Positions 9,027 to 19,945 are shown, counted from the first letter of the stretch. The stretch: 50,572 bases of DNA from an uncultured beta proteobacterium (GCA_903828235.1 CAIKLM010000181.1:1-50572), one strand, 5' to 3'. The notes: generated by a model from the sequence alone, not told the origin. Numbers and translations: made by a program.

Positions 9027-9510
9027 AGCGCCAGGCACTCGTCGCCACCCGTGCGACGACCGTGCGCCTCGTCCCCGCCGCCAAGACCCATGCGCGAGCG
9101 TAAGGCGATGCCTGCGCCCGCTGCCGCCCCCGGGCCGCGCCGGGCCCGCCTGCGACAGGGTCAGTGCCGGACATGGGCGCTGGCCTGCCACGGGCCGCAC
9201 GGCTCCAAGGCACCGCCTCGCGCGCTCACGTCCGTCGGCCGTCAACCGTAGGGCGCCGGATCAGTTGCTCTGGCGCGCAAGGGCCGACAAGCACCTGGCG
9301 AGGGCCGCGCCACAGGGCCGGTCGAAGGTGTCCCGGAGTTGTTGCGACTGGCCTACGTGCCCGCCAATGTTGTTGCCCGCGCGCAGACTGCTTCATCGCG
9401 ACGGGCTTGCCGGGAAGCGGCCACTCGTCAGTACCGGCACCCGGCCAGGAGCGGCAGTTCGACAAGTTCGGCTTTGCGGCGTAAGGCTATGCAGAGGCCC
9501 GCAATCTAGA
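9027..9510. other. Intergenic stretch without a convincing gene
   Basis: About 480 bases between the regulator and the copper locus. No frame has a ribosome-binding site or a recognisable domain, and base composition is less codon-biased than in the genes. A short similar pair GCGTAAGGC(G/T)ATGC occurs near 9099 and 9479 but is too short to interpret. It may be a degenerate mobile-element or gene remnant; I could not identify a parent. Confidence 0.45.
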
Positions 9511-9552
9511 CGCGAGTGCGGAACTCGCGGTCGCGGGTGCTGCGCATACACT
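9511..9552 (+). promoter_or_regulatory. Inverted repeat and -10-like element before the copper locus
   Basis: A perfect inverted repeat, CGCGAGT (9511-9517) and ACTCGCG (9523-9529) with a 5-nt spacer, is followed by TACACT (9547-9552), a plausible -10, just before the ATG at 9562. No good -35 is present, so the palindrome sits where an activator or repressor would act. A role in copper response is inference from the genes downstream. Confidence 0.4.
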
Positions 9553-9561
9553 CCCGGCCCG

Positions 9562-9972
9562 ATGTCGAAGCTGCGTCGCTACGCTGCCCTGCCCACCTGG
9601 TTCGCCCTGCTGGCGATCTGGGCGCTGAGCCTCGTGCCGACGGTCTCGCACCTGCTCGCGGCTGTAGCACCCGACGGCAGCGTGCGGGCCGAGATCTGTA
9701 CGCCTCAGGGCTTGCGATGGGTGACGCTGGTGGCGACCGATGATTCCGCCGCCGCGGCGGCGAACGCACCCGCCGACTCCCAGGCAGGCGCCCACGGCGA
9801 CCACTGCCCCTTGTGCCGGCTGCAGCATGACGCCCCGCCCCTGCCGGTGGCGATGGCGCAGCACGAGCCTGCCCCGGGCCCGGCCCTCGTACCGAGCCTC
9901 TTCCTGCATGCGCCGCACACGCTGCACGCGTGGCGCAACGCGCAGCCGCGCGGCCCCCCGCTCCTGAGCTGA
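9562..9972 (+). CDS. DUF2946-type small membrane-anchored protein
   Basis: 136 residues. A hydrophobic segment at about 12-36 acts as membrane anchor or signal peptide. It is followed by a Cys (Cys46) and a H-G-D-H-C-P-L-C cluster (His78, His81, Cys82, Cys85), the arrangement typical of the DUF2946 family, and a C-terminal Pro/His-rich tail. DUF2946 genes are commonly found next to TonB-dependent copper receptors, as here. The Cys/His cluster suggests metal binding on the periplasmic side; the exact role is unknown. The start was chosen at the ATG giving the hydrophobic N-terminus; the same frame is open further upstream but without a signal. Confidence 0.75.
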   Translation: MSKLRRYAALPTWFALLAIWALSLVPTVSHLLAAVAPDGSVRAEICTPQGLRWVTLVATDDSAAAAANAPADSQAGAHGDHCPLCRLQHDAPPLPVAMAQHEPAPGPALVPSLFLHAPHTLHAWRNAQPRGPPLLS

Positions 9973-10093
9973 CCCCCTCTTCGCCGGCCCTGCCGCGGCC
10001 GCCCTCGGGCGGCGAGCGGCCCGGGCCCGTTCGGGTTTGCGGTCGTCCGCTCGCGCAGCCACGCGCGGTGGCTGGCCGCCAGGAGTTCTTGTC

Positions 10094-12481
10094 GTGCAAC
10101 TGTCTATCCAGTCCCGGCCGCCATTCCCCCGGCGGGCCATCGCCTGGGCTTGTGCCCTGTCTTTCGCGTCCGTGGCCCAGGCCCAGGGCGCCGCCACCGG
10201 CGAAGCCGCCAGCAGCCGCAGCGCCGGCATCGTCACCGTCACGGCGAGCCGGCTCGGCTCGCTGCCGACGCAGATCCCCACCACCATCGAAGGCATCAGC
10301 GGCGCCGAGATCGACGCCACGATCAACGCCACCGACAGCGCCGACGCGCTCAAGTACTTTCCGAGCCTGCTGGTGCGCAAGCGCTACATCGGCGACTACG
10401 ACCACGCCGTGCTGTCCACACGCGCCAGCGGCACCGGCAACAGCGCGCGCTCGCTGGTGTTTGCCGATGGCATCCTGCTGTCCAACCTGTTGGGCAATGG
10501 CGCCAGCTTCACGCCGCGCTGGGGCCTGGTCACGCCCGAGGAGATCGAGCGCGTCGACGTGCTCTACGGCCCGTTCAGCGCCGCCTACCCGGGCAACAGC
10601 GTGGGCGCGGTGGTGGACTACGTGACGCGCATGCCCACGCGCTTCGAGGCGCATGCGAAGGTGGCCGGGTTCTCCCAGCGCTACGACGTCTATCGCACCG
10701 ACCAGCGCTTCGGCGGCGGCCAGGCGACCGCCAGCCTGGGCAGCCGCGTGGGCGACGTCGCGTGGTGGTTCAACGTGAGCCGACAGGACAGCGAGAGCCA
10801 CCCGCTTGTCTATACCACGCGCACGCCCAGCACCGCCGCGCCCGCCGCCGGCGCCGTGGCCGTGACGGGTGCCGTAGCCGAGAAGAACCGCTTCAACCAG
10901 GACTGGCTGCTCATCGGCACCAGCAGCCAAGCCCGCACGGTGCAGGACCACGCCAAGCTCAAGCTGGCCTGGCGGCTGCAGCCCGCGCTGCGCGCCAGCT
11001 ACACGCTGGGCCTCTGGGACAACACCGTCGAGCGCCAGCCCGAGAGCTTTCTCGAGGACGCCAGCGGCCAGCGCGTGGACATCCGCCCCGACAACTTCAC
11101 CGCCAGCGTGGGCGGCACGCGCGCCATCAGCATCGACGGCCGCGGCTACACGCTCAGCGCCGCCGACTTCGGCCGCACGCGCGAGCGGCTGCAGCACGTG
11201 ATGCACGGCCTGTCGCTGCGGCAGGGCACAGGTGGCGTGTTCGACTGGCAGCTCGCGGCAAGCCTCTACGACTACGCCAAGGACGAGGTGCGCACCTGGG
11301 CGCCCGTGGCCGCCACGGCGACCACGGCCGCCAACCCGGCCGGTGGCCGCATCACCGACCAGGCCGGCACCGGCTGGTACACCCTGGCCGCCAAGGGCAC
11401 CTGGCGGCCCTGGGCAGAGGGCGCCGAGGCCGGCCGCCACGTCGTCGAGTTCGGCCTGCAGCGCGACGCCCACCAACTGCGCAGCAAGGTGTCGACCACG
11501 AGTGACTGGCTTGCCGGTGCGCCCGCGGCTGGCAACCCGGCCTCGCGCTTTGAGGGCAACACCACGCTCACCAGCCTGTGGGCGCAGGATGCCTGGGCCT
11601 TTGCCGCCGACTGGAAGGCGGTGCTGGGCCTGCGCCTGGAGCAGTGGCAGGCCGACCGTGGCCTCACGGCCAACGGTGCGGCGGCGTTCGTCCACCCGAC
11701 GCGCCGCGAAAGCGCCACCAGCCCCAAGCTGGCCGTAGGCTGGCAGCCGCGCGACGACTGGTCGCTCAAGCTGTCCAGTGGCCGTGCCGTGCGCTTTCCG
11801 ACCGTGAGTGAGCTGTTCCAGGGCGGCGTCAACGCCAGCACGGGCGCGCTGAGCAACGGCGATCCCAACCTGAAGCCCGAGGTCTCGTGGACCACCGAGC
11901 TCAGCAGCGAGTGGGCCTGGCAGCAAGGCGCTACGTTGCGCGCCACGCTGTTCCACGAAGGCACGCGCGACGCGCTGTACAGCCAGACCAACACCACCGT
12001 CACGCCCAACGTCACCAACATCCAGAACGTCGACCGCATCCGCACGCAAGGCTTCGAGCTGGCCGCGTCGGGCCGCGACCTGGGCGTGCGCGGGCTGGAC
12101 TTGAACGGCAGCGTGACCTTCGCCGATTCCATCATCACGGCCAACAGCCGCTTCCCGGCCAGCGTGGGCAAGTGGCAGCCGCGCGTGCCGCGCTGGCGTG
12201 CCAACGCCGTGGCGACCTACCGGCCCACCGACACGCTCAGCGGCACGTTGGGTGTGCGCTCTGGCGGCCAGCAGTTCAACAGCCTCGACAACAGCGACCC
12301 CAACGGCGCGCGCTACCAGGGTGCGAGCAAGTTCCTCGTCGCCGACCTGCGGCTGCGCTGGCAGGCCACGCGGCAGTGGAGCGCCGCGGTGGGCATCGAC
12401 AACCTGACGAACGAGCTGTACTGGAACTTCCACCCTTACCCGCTGCGCACGTTCGTGGCGGAGCTGAAATTCGACCTGTGA
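10094..12481 (+). CDS. TonB-dependent outer-membrane receptor, probably for copper
   Basis: 795 residues from a GTG start. AGGAG (10081-10085) lies 8 nt upstream of the GTG at 10094, and the product begins with a signal peptide ending A-Q-A before QGAATG; longer frames start at a weak TTG without a site. After the signal come a TonB-box-like VTVTASR, a plug domain (SADALKYFPSLLVRKR, then the VDVLYGPFSAAYPGNSVGAVV motif) and a 22-strand-type barrel ending in a hydrophobic last strand with C-terminal FDL, typical of BAM substrates. It lies between a DUF2946 gene and YcnI and PCu(A)C genes, which strongly suggests copper or a copper chelate as ligand. The stop is 8 nt before the next ATG, so the genes are co-transcribed. 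Confidence 0.88.
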   Translation: MQLSIQSRPPFPRRAIAWACALSFASVAQAQGAATGEAASSRSAGIVTVTASRLGSLPTQIPTTIEGISGAEIDATINATDSADALKYFPSLLVRKRYIGDYDHAVLSTRASGTGNSARSLVFADGILLSNLLGNGASFTPRWGLVTPEEIERVDVLYGPFSAAYPGNSVGAVVDYVTRMPTRFEAHAKVAGFSQRYDVYRTDQRFGGGQATASLGSRVGDVAWWFNVSRQDSESHPLVYTTRTPSTAAPAAGAVAVTGAVAEKNRFNQDWLLIGTSSQARTVQDHAKLKLAWRLQPALRASYTLGLWDNTVERQPESFLEDASGQRVDIRPDNFTASVGGTRAISIDGRGYTLSAADFGRTRERLQHVMHGLSLRQGTGGVFDWQLAASLYDYAKDEVRTWAPVAATATTAANPAGGRITDQAGTGWYTLAAKGTWRPWAEGAEAGRHVVEFGLQRDAHQLRSKVSTTSDWLAGAPAAGNPASRFEGNTTLTSLWAQDAWAFAADWKAVLGLRLEQWQADRGLTANGAAAFVHPTRRESATSPKLAVGWQPRDDWSLKLSSGRAVRFPTVSELFQGGVNASTGALSNGDPNLKPEVSWTTELSSEWAWQQGATLRATLFHEGTRDALYSQTNTTVTPNVTNIQNVDRIRTQGFELAASGRDLGVRGLDLNGSVTFADSIITANSRFPASVGKWQPRVPRWRANAVATYRPTDTLSGTLGVRSGGQQFNSLDNSDPNGARYQGASKFLVADLRLRWQATRQWSAAVGIDNLTNELYWNFHPYPLRTFVAELKFDL

Positions 12482-12489
12482 GGCCACTG

Positions 12490-13038
12490 ATGAAACCTCT
12501 GTTCCTGATCACCGTGCTGGCCGCCGCCGCGTTGGCCAGCCCCGCCCGCGCCCACGTGACGCTGGAAGAGCCTGCGGCCATTGCCGGCAAGGGCTACAAG
12601 GCCACGCTGCGCGTGGGCCACGGCTGCGAGGGCACGGCCACGCACACGCTGCGGGTGCTCGTTCCGGCAGGCTTTCGCGGCGCCAAGCCCATGCCCAAGC
12701 CGGGCTGGGCGCTGGAGACCCGGCGCGCGCCGCTGGCCCAACCCTACGAGAGCCACGGCCGCCGCGTGACGGAAGACGTGGTCGAGATCACCTGGAAGGC
12801 GACCAGCCGCGATGCCTGGCTGGCCGATGCGCACTACGACGAGTTCGTGCTGCGAGGCCAGACCCCGGCCCAGCCCGGGCCGATCTGGTTCAAGGTGCAG
12901 CAGCTGTGCGAAAAGGGGCAGTGGGACTGGTTCGAGACGCCGGCCGACCCCCAGAGCACCAGCCGCGCCGGCTTGAAGGCGCCCGCTGCGCTGCTGGAAG
13001 TGCTGCCCGGCATGGGCGGCGAAGAACACCGCCATTGA
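12490..13038 (+). CDS. YcnI-like DUF1775 periplasmic copper-binding protein
   Basis: 182 residues. The signal peptide ends S-P-A-R-A, so cleavage would leave His22 as the mature N-terminus (HVTLEEP). An N-terminal His and nearby acidic residue are the copper ligands described for YcnI/DUF1775 proteins. The body contains the family features VPAGFRGAKPMPKPGW and FKVQQLCEKG, with two Cys that could pair. The C-terminus ends EEHRH, another possible metal site. It sits between the TonB receptor (8 nt gap) and the PCu(A)C gene, so it likely passes copper along in the periplasm. DUF1775 with PCu(A)C is a common pairing. Confidence in the family is high; direction of copper flow is inferred. Confidence 0.85.
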   Translation: MKPLFLITVLAAAALASPARAHVTLEEPAAIAGKGYKATLRVGHGCEGTATHTLRVLVPAGFRGAKPMPKPGWALETRRAPLAQPYESHGRRVTEDVVEITWKATSRDAWLADAHYDEFVLRGQTPAQPGPIWFKVQQLCEKGQWDWFETPADPQSTSRAGLKAPAALLEVLPGMGGEEHRH

Positions 13039-13069
13039 TCATCCAACCCGTCACCGGGAGCAAGTCCAC

Positions 13070-13564
13070 ATGAAGTTGAAGCACACCCTCGCCTTGTCGC
13101 TCATCACCTCGACTCTGGCGCTGGCCATCACCCCCAGCCATGCCCAGACGGCAGCCAGCGGGCTGAAGGTCGAAGCCCCCTGGGCCCGCCCCACCGTTCA
13201 GGGCCAGGCCGCTGGCGGCGGCTTCCTGCGCATCGTCGGTGGCCCAGCCGCCGACAAGCTGGTGGGTGCCAGCGCCGGCATCGCCGGGCGCGTCGAGCTG
13301 CACACCATGAGCATGGACGGCAACGTCATGCGCATGCGCCAGATCGACAGCATCGACGTGCCCGCTGGCAAGACCGTGGAGCTGGCCCCTGGCGGCCTGC
13401 ACGTGATGTTCATGGACCTGAAGACCCCACTGAAGACCGGCAGCAGCTTCCCACTGACGCTCAAGTTCGAGAGAGCTGGCGCGGTGCAAGTGGACGTGAA
13501 GGTGCAGCCTGGGCCTCCGGGCGGTGCCACGGCTGCCAAGCCCGCACACGACCACAAGCACTGA
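13070..13564 (+). CDS. PCu(A)C periplasmic copper chaperone
   Basis: 164 residues with a Sec signal peptide ending S-H-A before QTAAS. The copper motif H-X10-M-X21-H-X-M is complete: His78, Met89, His111, Met113. Extra Met residues (80, 82, 87, 115) surround it. A His-rich tail, DHKH, ends the protein. PCu(A)C proteins hold Cu(I) in the periplasm and deliver it to cytochrome oxidase CuA or CuB sites. GGGAG (13056-13060) precedes the ATG at normal spacing. It is the last gene of the copper locus and is followed by a strong hairpin. Confidence 0.9.
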   Translation: MKLKHTLALSLITSTLALAITPSHAQTAASGLKVEAPWARPTVQGQAAGGGFLRIVGGPAADKLVGASAGIAGRVELHTMSMDGNVMRMRQIDSIDVPAGKTVELAPGGLHVMFMDLKTPLKTGSSFPLTLKFERAGAVQVDVKVQPGPPGGATAAKPAHDHKH

Positions 13565-13570
13565 CCACTG

Positions 13571-13591
13571 GGCCCGCGCTCGGCGCGGGCC
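13571..13591 (+). terminator. Hairpin after the copper locus
   Basis: A perfect 9-bp stem GGCCCGCGC / GCGCGGGCC with a TCG loop, 6 nt after the PCu(A)C stop codon. There is no T-run, so it may act as an imperfect terminator or an mRNA 3' stabiliser. Confidence 0.6.
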
Positions 13592-14120
13592 AGCAAGCTC
13601 CTGCGCGCCGAAAGCTCGTTCTAGGCCGCGCTCAGGCAGGACGGCAGGGGCACGTGGCAGTGCGGTGACATTCCCACGCAACCGAGCCTTGGCGCTCGAG
13701 ACCGCTGGTGGAGCAGCCACAGCGGGCATGAACGCCTTCACCGTGCCGCTGGCGATGGGAATTGGGCCACCGCATCTAACCCGACATCGCACAGCGGGTC
13801 GGGCCTGAAGCCTATTCGCGACACCATGCAGCGTCCTGAGTGCTCCCGAAGGCGGCGTCGCAGGCTATCCAGCAGGTGTGTGGCTGGTGATTCGACTGGC
13901 TGCTTTGGAGGCACGAACCATGGGCGTCGAGTGACTGCTTGGGGTCGACAGCACGCGGAGGCCAACGCCGTTGGCTTGCCGCAAAGCTGTAGTCGCTCGC
14001 GCCGCAGCTTCACAAGCAGGCCAGCCGAGGTGACGTCGGTGGGGTCACGCCCCACCTGCTTGCCGCCGCGGCGTCTCGTGTCGCCTGGCACCGCCAGGCA
14101 TGAACAGTCCCGAGGACCGA
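13592..14120. other. Intergenic stretch without a convincing gene
   Basis: About 530 bases between the convergent copper and ABC transporter operons, visibly less GC-rich than the genes. Frames of up to about 130 codons exist on both strands but lack Shine-Dalgarno sites and recognisable domains. It contains the inverted repeat at 14038-14056. It is possibly remnant sequence; I could not name a source. Confidence 0.45.
14038..14056 (-). terminator. Hairpin downstream of the ABC transporter operon
   Basis: Stem GGTGGGG (14038-14044) with CCCCACC (14050-14056), 5-nt loop, about 65 nt beyond the stop of the leftward ATPase gene. It has no T-run on the minus strand, so the call is tentative. Confidence 0.35.
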
Positions 14121-15788
<1,668 letters not shown>

Positions 15789-15795
15789 CGCGTGC

Positions 15796-16866
15796 TCACT
15801 CCAGGCCGCGCAGCTTGGGGTCGAGCGCATCGCGCAGCGCATCGGCCATCAGCGAAAAGGCCGTCACGAAGACCGCCATGAACAGCGTGGCCGCGGCCAG
15901 CTGCCACCAGTGGCCCAGGATCAGCTCGCTCTGCGCCTCGGCCAGCATCGTGCCCCACGACACCTGGTCGACGCGCACGCCCAGGCCCAGGTAGCTCAGG
16001 ATGACCTCGGCCTTGATGAAGCCCACCGTCAGCAGGCTCATGCGCACCAGCACCACGTGGCTCACGTTGGGCAGGATGTGCTTGAACATGCGGCTCATGC
16101 TGCTGGCGCCGATGGCCTCGGCCGAGCGCACGTACTCGCGGCTGCGGTGCTTGATGAACTCGGCGCGCACCTGCCGGTACATGCCCGTCCAGCCGGTGAG
16201 CGCCAGGATGATGACGACGCTGCCCACGCCCCGGCCCACCACCGCGGCAAACGCGAAGATCAGCAGGATGTTCGGGATGCTCTCGAAGACGTTGTAGACC
16301 CACTCGAGGAAGTCGGAGATCTTGCCGCCGAAGAAGCCGCCGAAGGCGCCCAGCGCCGTGCCGATCAGCGTGGCTGCGATGGCCGCCGCCAGGCCCACCA
16401 GCACGCTGATCTCGGTGCCCTTGATGGCCTTGGCCAGCACGTCGCGGCCCAGGCGGTCGCCGCCCAGCGGCAGCGTCTCGGCCTTGGGCACCTCGGCGGT
16501 CTGGAACTGCTTGGCGCGCTCCTCCCACTCGGCGTAGCGCGGGGCCAGCGGGTCCACGGCCGAGAGGTCGACGTTGGGGCCCTGGGGCGAGTCGATGGCG
16601 CCCGTGGCCTGCTTGGCCGCCGGCCCCATGAAGCTGGGCGGCGCGTTGGGCACGCCGATCTCGGCCTGCCAGTTCTTGGCCACCAGCCCCAGGGCGGCCA
16701 GCACGATGAGCACCAGGAACGCCAGGACGACGATCGCGCTGCCCAGGCCCACCTTGTCGGCCCGGAAGCGGCGCCAGGCCGCGGCCCAGACGCCCTCGCT
16801 CTTCTGCAGTTCGGTGCCGGCGGCGCCGTCGGCCGACTGCGTGGTGATGTTGGCTGCGGTGTTCAT
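15796..16866 (-). CDS. Peptide ABC transporter permease, DppC/YejE-type
   Basis: 356 residues. A cytoplasmic N-terminus is followed by a first membrane helix (about 43-63) and a long periplasmic insertion, about 64-150, before the usual LGGDRLGRDVLAK motif. Five further helices follow, with the EAA loop EYVRSAEAIGASSMSRMFKH...LPN that docks to the ATPase. The large insertion after helix 1 is more like YejE than DppC. It is the second inner-membrane subunit. The upstream permease gene ends 22 nt before its start and the ATPase gene begins 7 nt after its stop, so the three form one leftward operon. Confidence 0.9.
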   Translation of the reverse strand: MNTAANITTQSADGAAGTELQKSEGVWAAAWRRFRADKVGLGSAIVVLAFLVLIVLAALGLVAKNWQAEIGVPNAPPSFMGPAAKQATGAIDSPQGPNVDLSAVDPLAPRYAEWEERAKQFQTAEVPKAETLPLGGDRLGRDVLAKAIKGTEISVLVGLAAAIAATLIGTALGAFGGFFGGKISDFLEWVYNVFESIPNILLIFAFAAVVGRGVGSVVIILALTGWTGMYRQVRAEFIKHRSREYVRSAEAIGASSMSRMFKHILPNVSHVVLVRMSLLTVGFIKAEVILSYLGLGVRVDQVSWGTMLAEAQSELILGHWWQLAAATLFMAVFVTAFSLMADALRDALDPKLRGLE

Positions 16867-16888
16867 GCCATTTGCTCCATCAGCGCCA

Positions 16889-17827
16889 TCACTTCAGCAC
16901 GACCCGCGGGTCGGCGACCTTGTAGGCCAGGTCGGTGAGCAGGTTGATGAACATGGTCAGCACGGCCAGGTAGACGGTGACGGCCTGGATGACGGGGAAG
17001 TCGCTGCGGTTCACGGCCAGCAGCACCTCGCGGCCGATGCCCGGGATGGAGAAGAACACCTCGATCAGGAAGCTGCCGACGAAGATGCCCGGCAGCAGCA
17101 GACCGATGTTGGTGAGGATGGGAATGGTGGCGTTGCGCAGCACGTGGCGGAACAGCACCGTGTTCTCCGTCAGGCCCTTGGCGCGCGCGGTGCGCACGTA
17201 GTCCTGGCCCAGCTCGTCGAGGAAGAAGCTGCGGTACAGCCGCGTCTGCGGCGCCAGGCTCACCAGCAGCGCCAGGAACACCGGCAGCGGCACGTACGTG
17301 GCCAGGTTGGTCCAGAGGTTGTCGCTCCAGCCCTGCACCGGGAACCAGCCGAGCTGGAAGCCGAACACGTACTGGCCCACGATCACGTAGACCAGGAAGC
17401 TGATCGACAGCGCCACGGTGGTGACGACGGTGAGCGTGCGGTCGGTCAGGCTGCCGCGCTTGTAGGCCACGTACATGGCGATCGGGATCGCCAGCACCAC
17501 CTCGAGGATGAGGATGGGCACCATCACCGTCAGCGTGGCCGGCAGCCGCGTGGCAAACAGGTTGGCGATGCTCTCGTTGGTGGCCCAGCTCTTGCCCCAG
17601 TCGAAGGTGACGATCTGCTTGACGAAGATCCACAGCTGGTACCAGATCGGTTCGTCCAGGCCCAGCTGCTGGCGGATGGACTTGATCTGCTCGGGGCTGG
17701 CGTTCAGGCCGCCCAGCACCTCGGCCGGGTCGCCCCCGAACCACTTGAACAGGAAGAAGACCAGCAGCACCACGCCCATCAGCGTGGGCACCATCTGCCA
17801 GAGGCGCCGTATCAGGTATGCGGCCAT
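16889..17827 (-). CDS. Peptide ABC transporter permease, DppB/YejB-type
   Basis: 312 residues beginning MAAYLIRRLWQMVPTLMGV, the typical start of DppB-family permeases. Six membrane helices are predicted. The EAA loop DYVRTARAKGLTENTVLFRHVLRN is intact, as is the FSIPGIGREVL motif after it. The frame stays open upstream but only the ATG at 17827 gives the conserved N-terminus. It is the first gene of the leftward operon and is transcribed divergently from the three binding-protein genes, with a 244-bp shared control region. Confidence 0.9.
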   Translation of the reverse strand: MAAYLIRRLWQMVPTLMGVVLLVFFLFKWFGGDPAEVLGGLNASPEQIKSIRQQLGLDEPIWYQLWIFVKQIVTFDWGKSWATNESIANLFATRLPATLTVMVPILILEVVLAIPIAMYVAYKRGSLTDRTLTVVTTVALSISFLVYVIVGQYVFGFQLGWFPVQGWSDNLWTNLATYVPLPVFLALLVSLAPQTRLYRSFFLDELGQDYVRTARAKGLTENTVLFRHVLRNATIPILTNIGLLLPGIFVGSFLIEVFFSIPGIGREVLLAVNRSDFPVIQAVTVYLAVLTMFINLLTDLAYKVADPRVVLK

Positions 17828-18071
17828 TGGACGGGGTTCCAGGGGGTTGCAGGGCCGGGGCGGCGGCGCGCCGCGGGGGACGCGGCCGGCCCGGTGGGCA
17901 AGGTGCGCGAGTGTAGGGGGGCGTTCCAGGGGCTCCGGGCGGTGATTTCCCCCCTGGGCCCCGGGGGAACGCCAGCAAACGGCGTGCCGGCGGCGCACTA
18001 GACTCGATCGCTCATTCCGCACGCCCCAACCGGCCCGGCGCGTTTGCAAAGCCGCCCCGGGCCGGCTCCCC
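17828..18071. promoter_or_regulatory. Divergent control region of the peptide transporter
   Basis: This 244-bp gap must hold the promoters of both the permease/ATPase operon and the binding-protein operon. It contains an inverted repeat, TTCCCCC (17947-17953) and GGGGGAA (17963-17969) with a 9-nt spacer, which could be an operator. No consensus -35/-10 pair is convincing on either strand. Confidence 0.35.
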
Positions 18072-19916
18072 ATGAAGCCCATCGTCAAGACCATCGTCCT
18101 GGGGGCGCTGAGCGCCGCCGTGCCGCTCCTGGCGCTGCTGCCGTCCGTGGCGGCGGCCCAGCCGGCCGCCGCGCCCGCGGCCGCCGCGCCGGGCCCGGCC
18201 AGGGTGCTGCGCCTGGCCCTGGCCAGCCGCGAGAACAACCTCGATCCGGCCCAGGTCTCCGACGTCATCTCGTCGGCTCTGGTGGCCAGCCTTTTCGACG
18301 CCCCGCTCACGTACGACCACCTGGCGCGGCCGGCGAAGCTCAAGCCCAACACCGCCACCTCACTGCCCGAGGTGCACGACGACAACACGCGCTTCGTGTT
18401 CCGCATCCGGCCGGGCATCTTCTTCCCCGACCACCCGGCCTTCAAGGGCCAGCGCCGCGAGCTCGTGGCCGAGGACTACGTCTACTCGATCAAGCGCTAC
18501 TACGACCCGGCCTCGCGCAGCCCGACGCTGTTCCACTACGAGAACGCCGGCCTGCTGGGCCTGAGCGAGCTGCGCAAGAAGGCCATCGCCGACAAGAAGC
18601 CCTTCGACTACGACACCCCGGTGGACGGCCTGCGCACGCTGGACCGCTACAGCTTCGAGATCCGCACCGCGCGCCCGGCGCCGCGGCTGCCCTACGTGTT
18701 GGCCAACCCGGCCATCGCCGGCGCGCTGGCGCGCGAGGTGGTGGAGCTGGACCGCAGCACCATCGGCGAGCGCCCGGTGGGCACCGGCCCGTTCCGCGTC
18801 GCGGCCTGGACCCGCGGCACGCGCCTGGTGCTGGAGCGCAACGCGAACCAGGAATGGCGCCGCTACGACGCCGAGCCCAACCCCGACGACGCCGCCGGCC
18901 AGGCGCTGGCGGCCAAGTTCCGGGGTCGCGGCCTGCCCATGCTCGACCGCGTGGAGATCACCATCGTCGAAGAAGCGCAGCCGCGCTGGCTGAGCTTCCT
19001 GAACCGCCAGATCGACATGGTGCAGCTGCCCAACGAGTTCGTGAACCTGGCCGCGCCCAACGGCAAGGTGGCGCCCAACCTGGCCAAGGACGGCATCCGG
19101 TTGCACCAGGAGGTGGCCGTCAGCACCTTCTACACCTACTTCGGGATGGAGAACCCCATCGTCGGCGGCTACACGCCCGACAAGGTGGCGCTGCGCCGCG
19201 CCATCGCGCTGGCTTACGACGCGCAGCGCGAGATCCGGCTGCTGCGCCGCGGCCAGGGCGTGGTGCCGCAGACCATCCTGCCGCCGGGCATCCCCAGCTA
19301 CGACCCCGCGCTGCGCACCGAGATGAGCCAGCACTCGCTGCCGCGCGCCAAGGCGCTGCTCGACCTGTTCGGCTATGTCGACAAGAACGGCGACGGCTGG
19401 CGCGACATGCCCGACGGCAGCCCGCTGCTCATCAAGCACCGCACCGAGACCTCGCAGTTCAACCGCGAGCTGCAGCAGCTGTGGCAGAAGACGCTCACCT
19501 CGCTGAACATCCGCGGCGAGTACTCGCAGGCGCAGTGGCAGGAGAACATCAAGGCCAGCCGCGCCGGCCAGCTGATGATGTGGAGCACCGGCTGGGTGGC
19601 GGCGCTGCCCGACGCCAGCTACTTCACCGACGTGATGTACGGCCCGAACAAGGGCCAGAGCAACCACGCGCGCTTCAACCTCCCCGAGTTCAACGCGCTG
19701 CACGAGAAGCAGCGCGCCATGCCCGACGGGCCCGAGCGCTTCGAGCTGGTGCACCGGGCGCTGAAGCTGGGCGTGGCCTACATGCCCATGAAGGCCACCG
19801 CGCACCCGGTGAACAGCTGGCTCACGCACGCCGGCGTGGTGGGCTACGTGCCGCACCCGTTCGTGCGCGACTACTGGCGCTACATGGACATGGAAGGCTC
19901 CGCCGCCGCGCCCTGA
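18072..19916 (+). CDS. Family 5 extracellular solute-binding protein, copy 1
   Basis: 614 residues with a Sec signal peptide (hydrophobic 8-28, then A-A-A-Q). The mature part is an SBP_bac_5 (oligopeptide/YejA-like) fold with the family motifs PALRTEM...RAKALLDLFGY and NGDGWRD. GTGPF at the domain junction and FYTYFGMENP in lobe II are shared by all three tandem copies here. It would capture substrate in the periplasm for the divergently encoded permeases. The sequence is large for a DppA-type protein and fits the ~600-residue YejA class. The substrate cannot be read from the sequence. Confidence 0.88.
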   Translation: MKPIVKTIVLGALSAAVPLLALLPSVAAAQPAAAPAAAAPGPARVLRLALASRENNLDPAQVSDVISSALVASLFDAPLTYDHLARPAKLKPNTATSLPEVHDDNTRFVFRIRPGIFFPDHPAFKGQRRELVAEDYVYSIKRYYDPASRSPTLFHYENAGLLGLSELRKKAIADKKPFDYDTPVDGLRTLDRYSFEIRTARPAPRLPYVLANPAIAGALAREVVELDRSTIGERPVGTGPFRVAAWTRGTRLVLERNANQEWRRYDAEPNPDDAAGQALAAKFRGRGLPMLDRVEITIVEEAQPRWLSFLNRQIDMVQLPNEFVNLAAPNGKVAPNLAKDGIRLHQEVAVSTFYTYFGMENPIVGGYTPDKVALRRAIALAYDAQREIRLLRRGQGVVPQTILPPGIPSYDPALRTEMSQHSLPRAKALLDLFGYVDKNGDGWRDMPDGSPLLIKHRTETSQFNRELQQLWQKTLTSLNIRGEYSQAQWQENIKASRAGQLMMWSTGWVAALPDASYFTDVMYGPNKGQSNHARFNLPEFNALHEKQRAMPDGPERFELVHRALKLGVAYMPMKATAHPVNSWLTHAGVVGYVPHPFVRDYWRYMDMEGSAAAP

Positions 19917-19945
19917 TCGCCCCCACCCGCAAGAGAGCACACGCC

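Noticed and set aside
5547..9245. A very long open frame on the minus strand opposite the BTAD regulator
   Set aside because: It is a shadow of high GC in the real gene, with no domains and low-complexity Arg/Gly/Gln content; the plus-strand frame has clear motifs.
9099..9494. GCGTAAGGC(G/T)ATGC occurring twice, as a possible integron or mobile-element core
   Set aside because: Only about 14 bases match and no attC-like symmetry or integrase is present.
9973..10093. Possible riboswitch before the TonB receptor gene
   Set aside because: No conserved cobalamin or other riboswitch core is visible in about 120 nt, only generic GC-rich hairpins.
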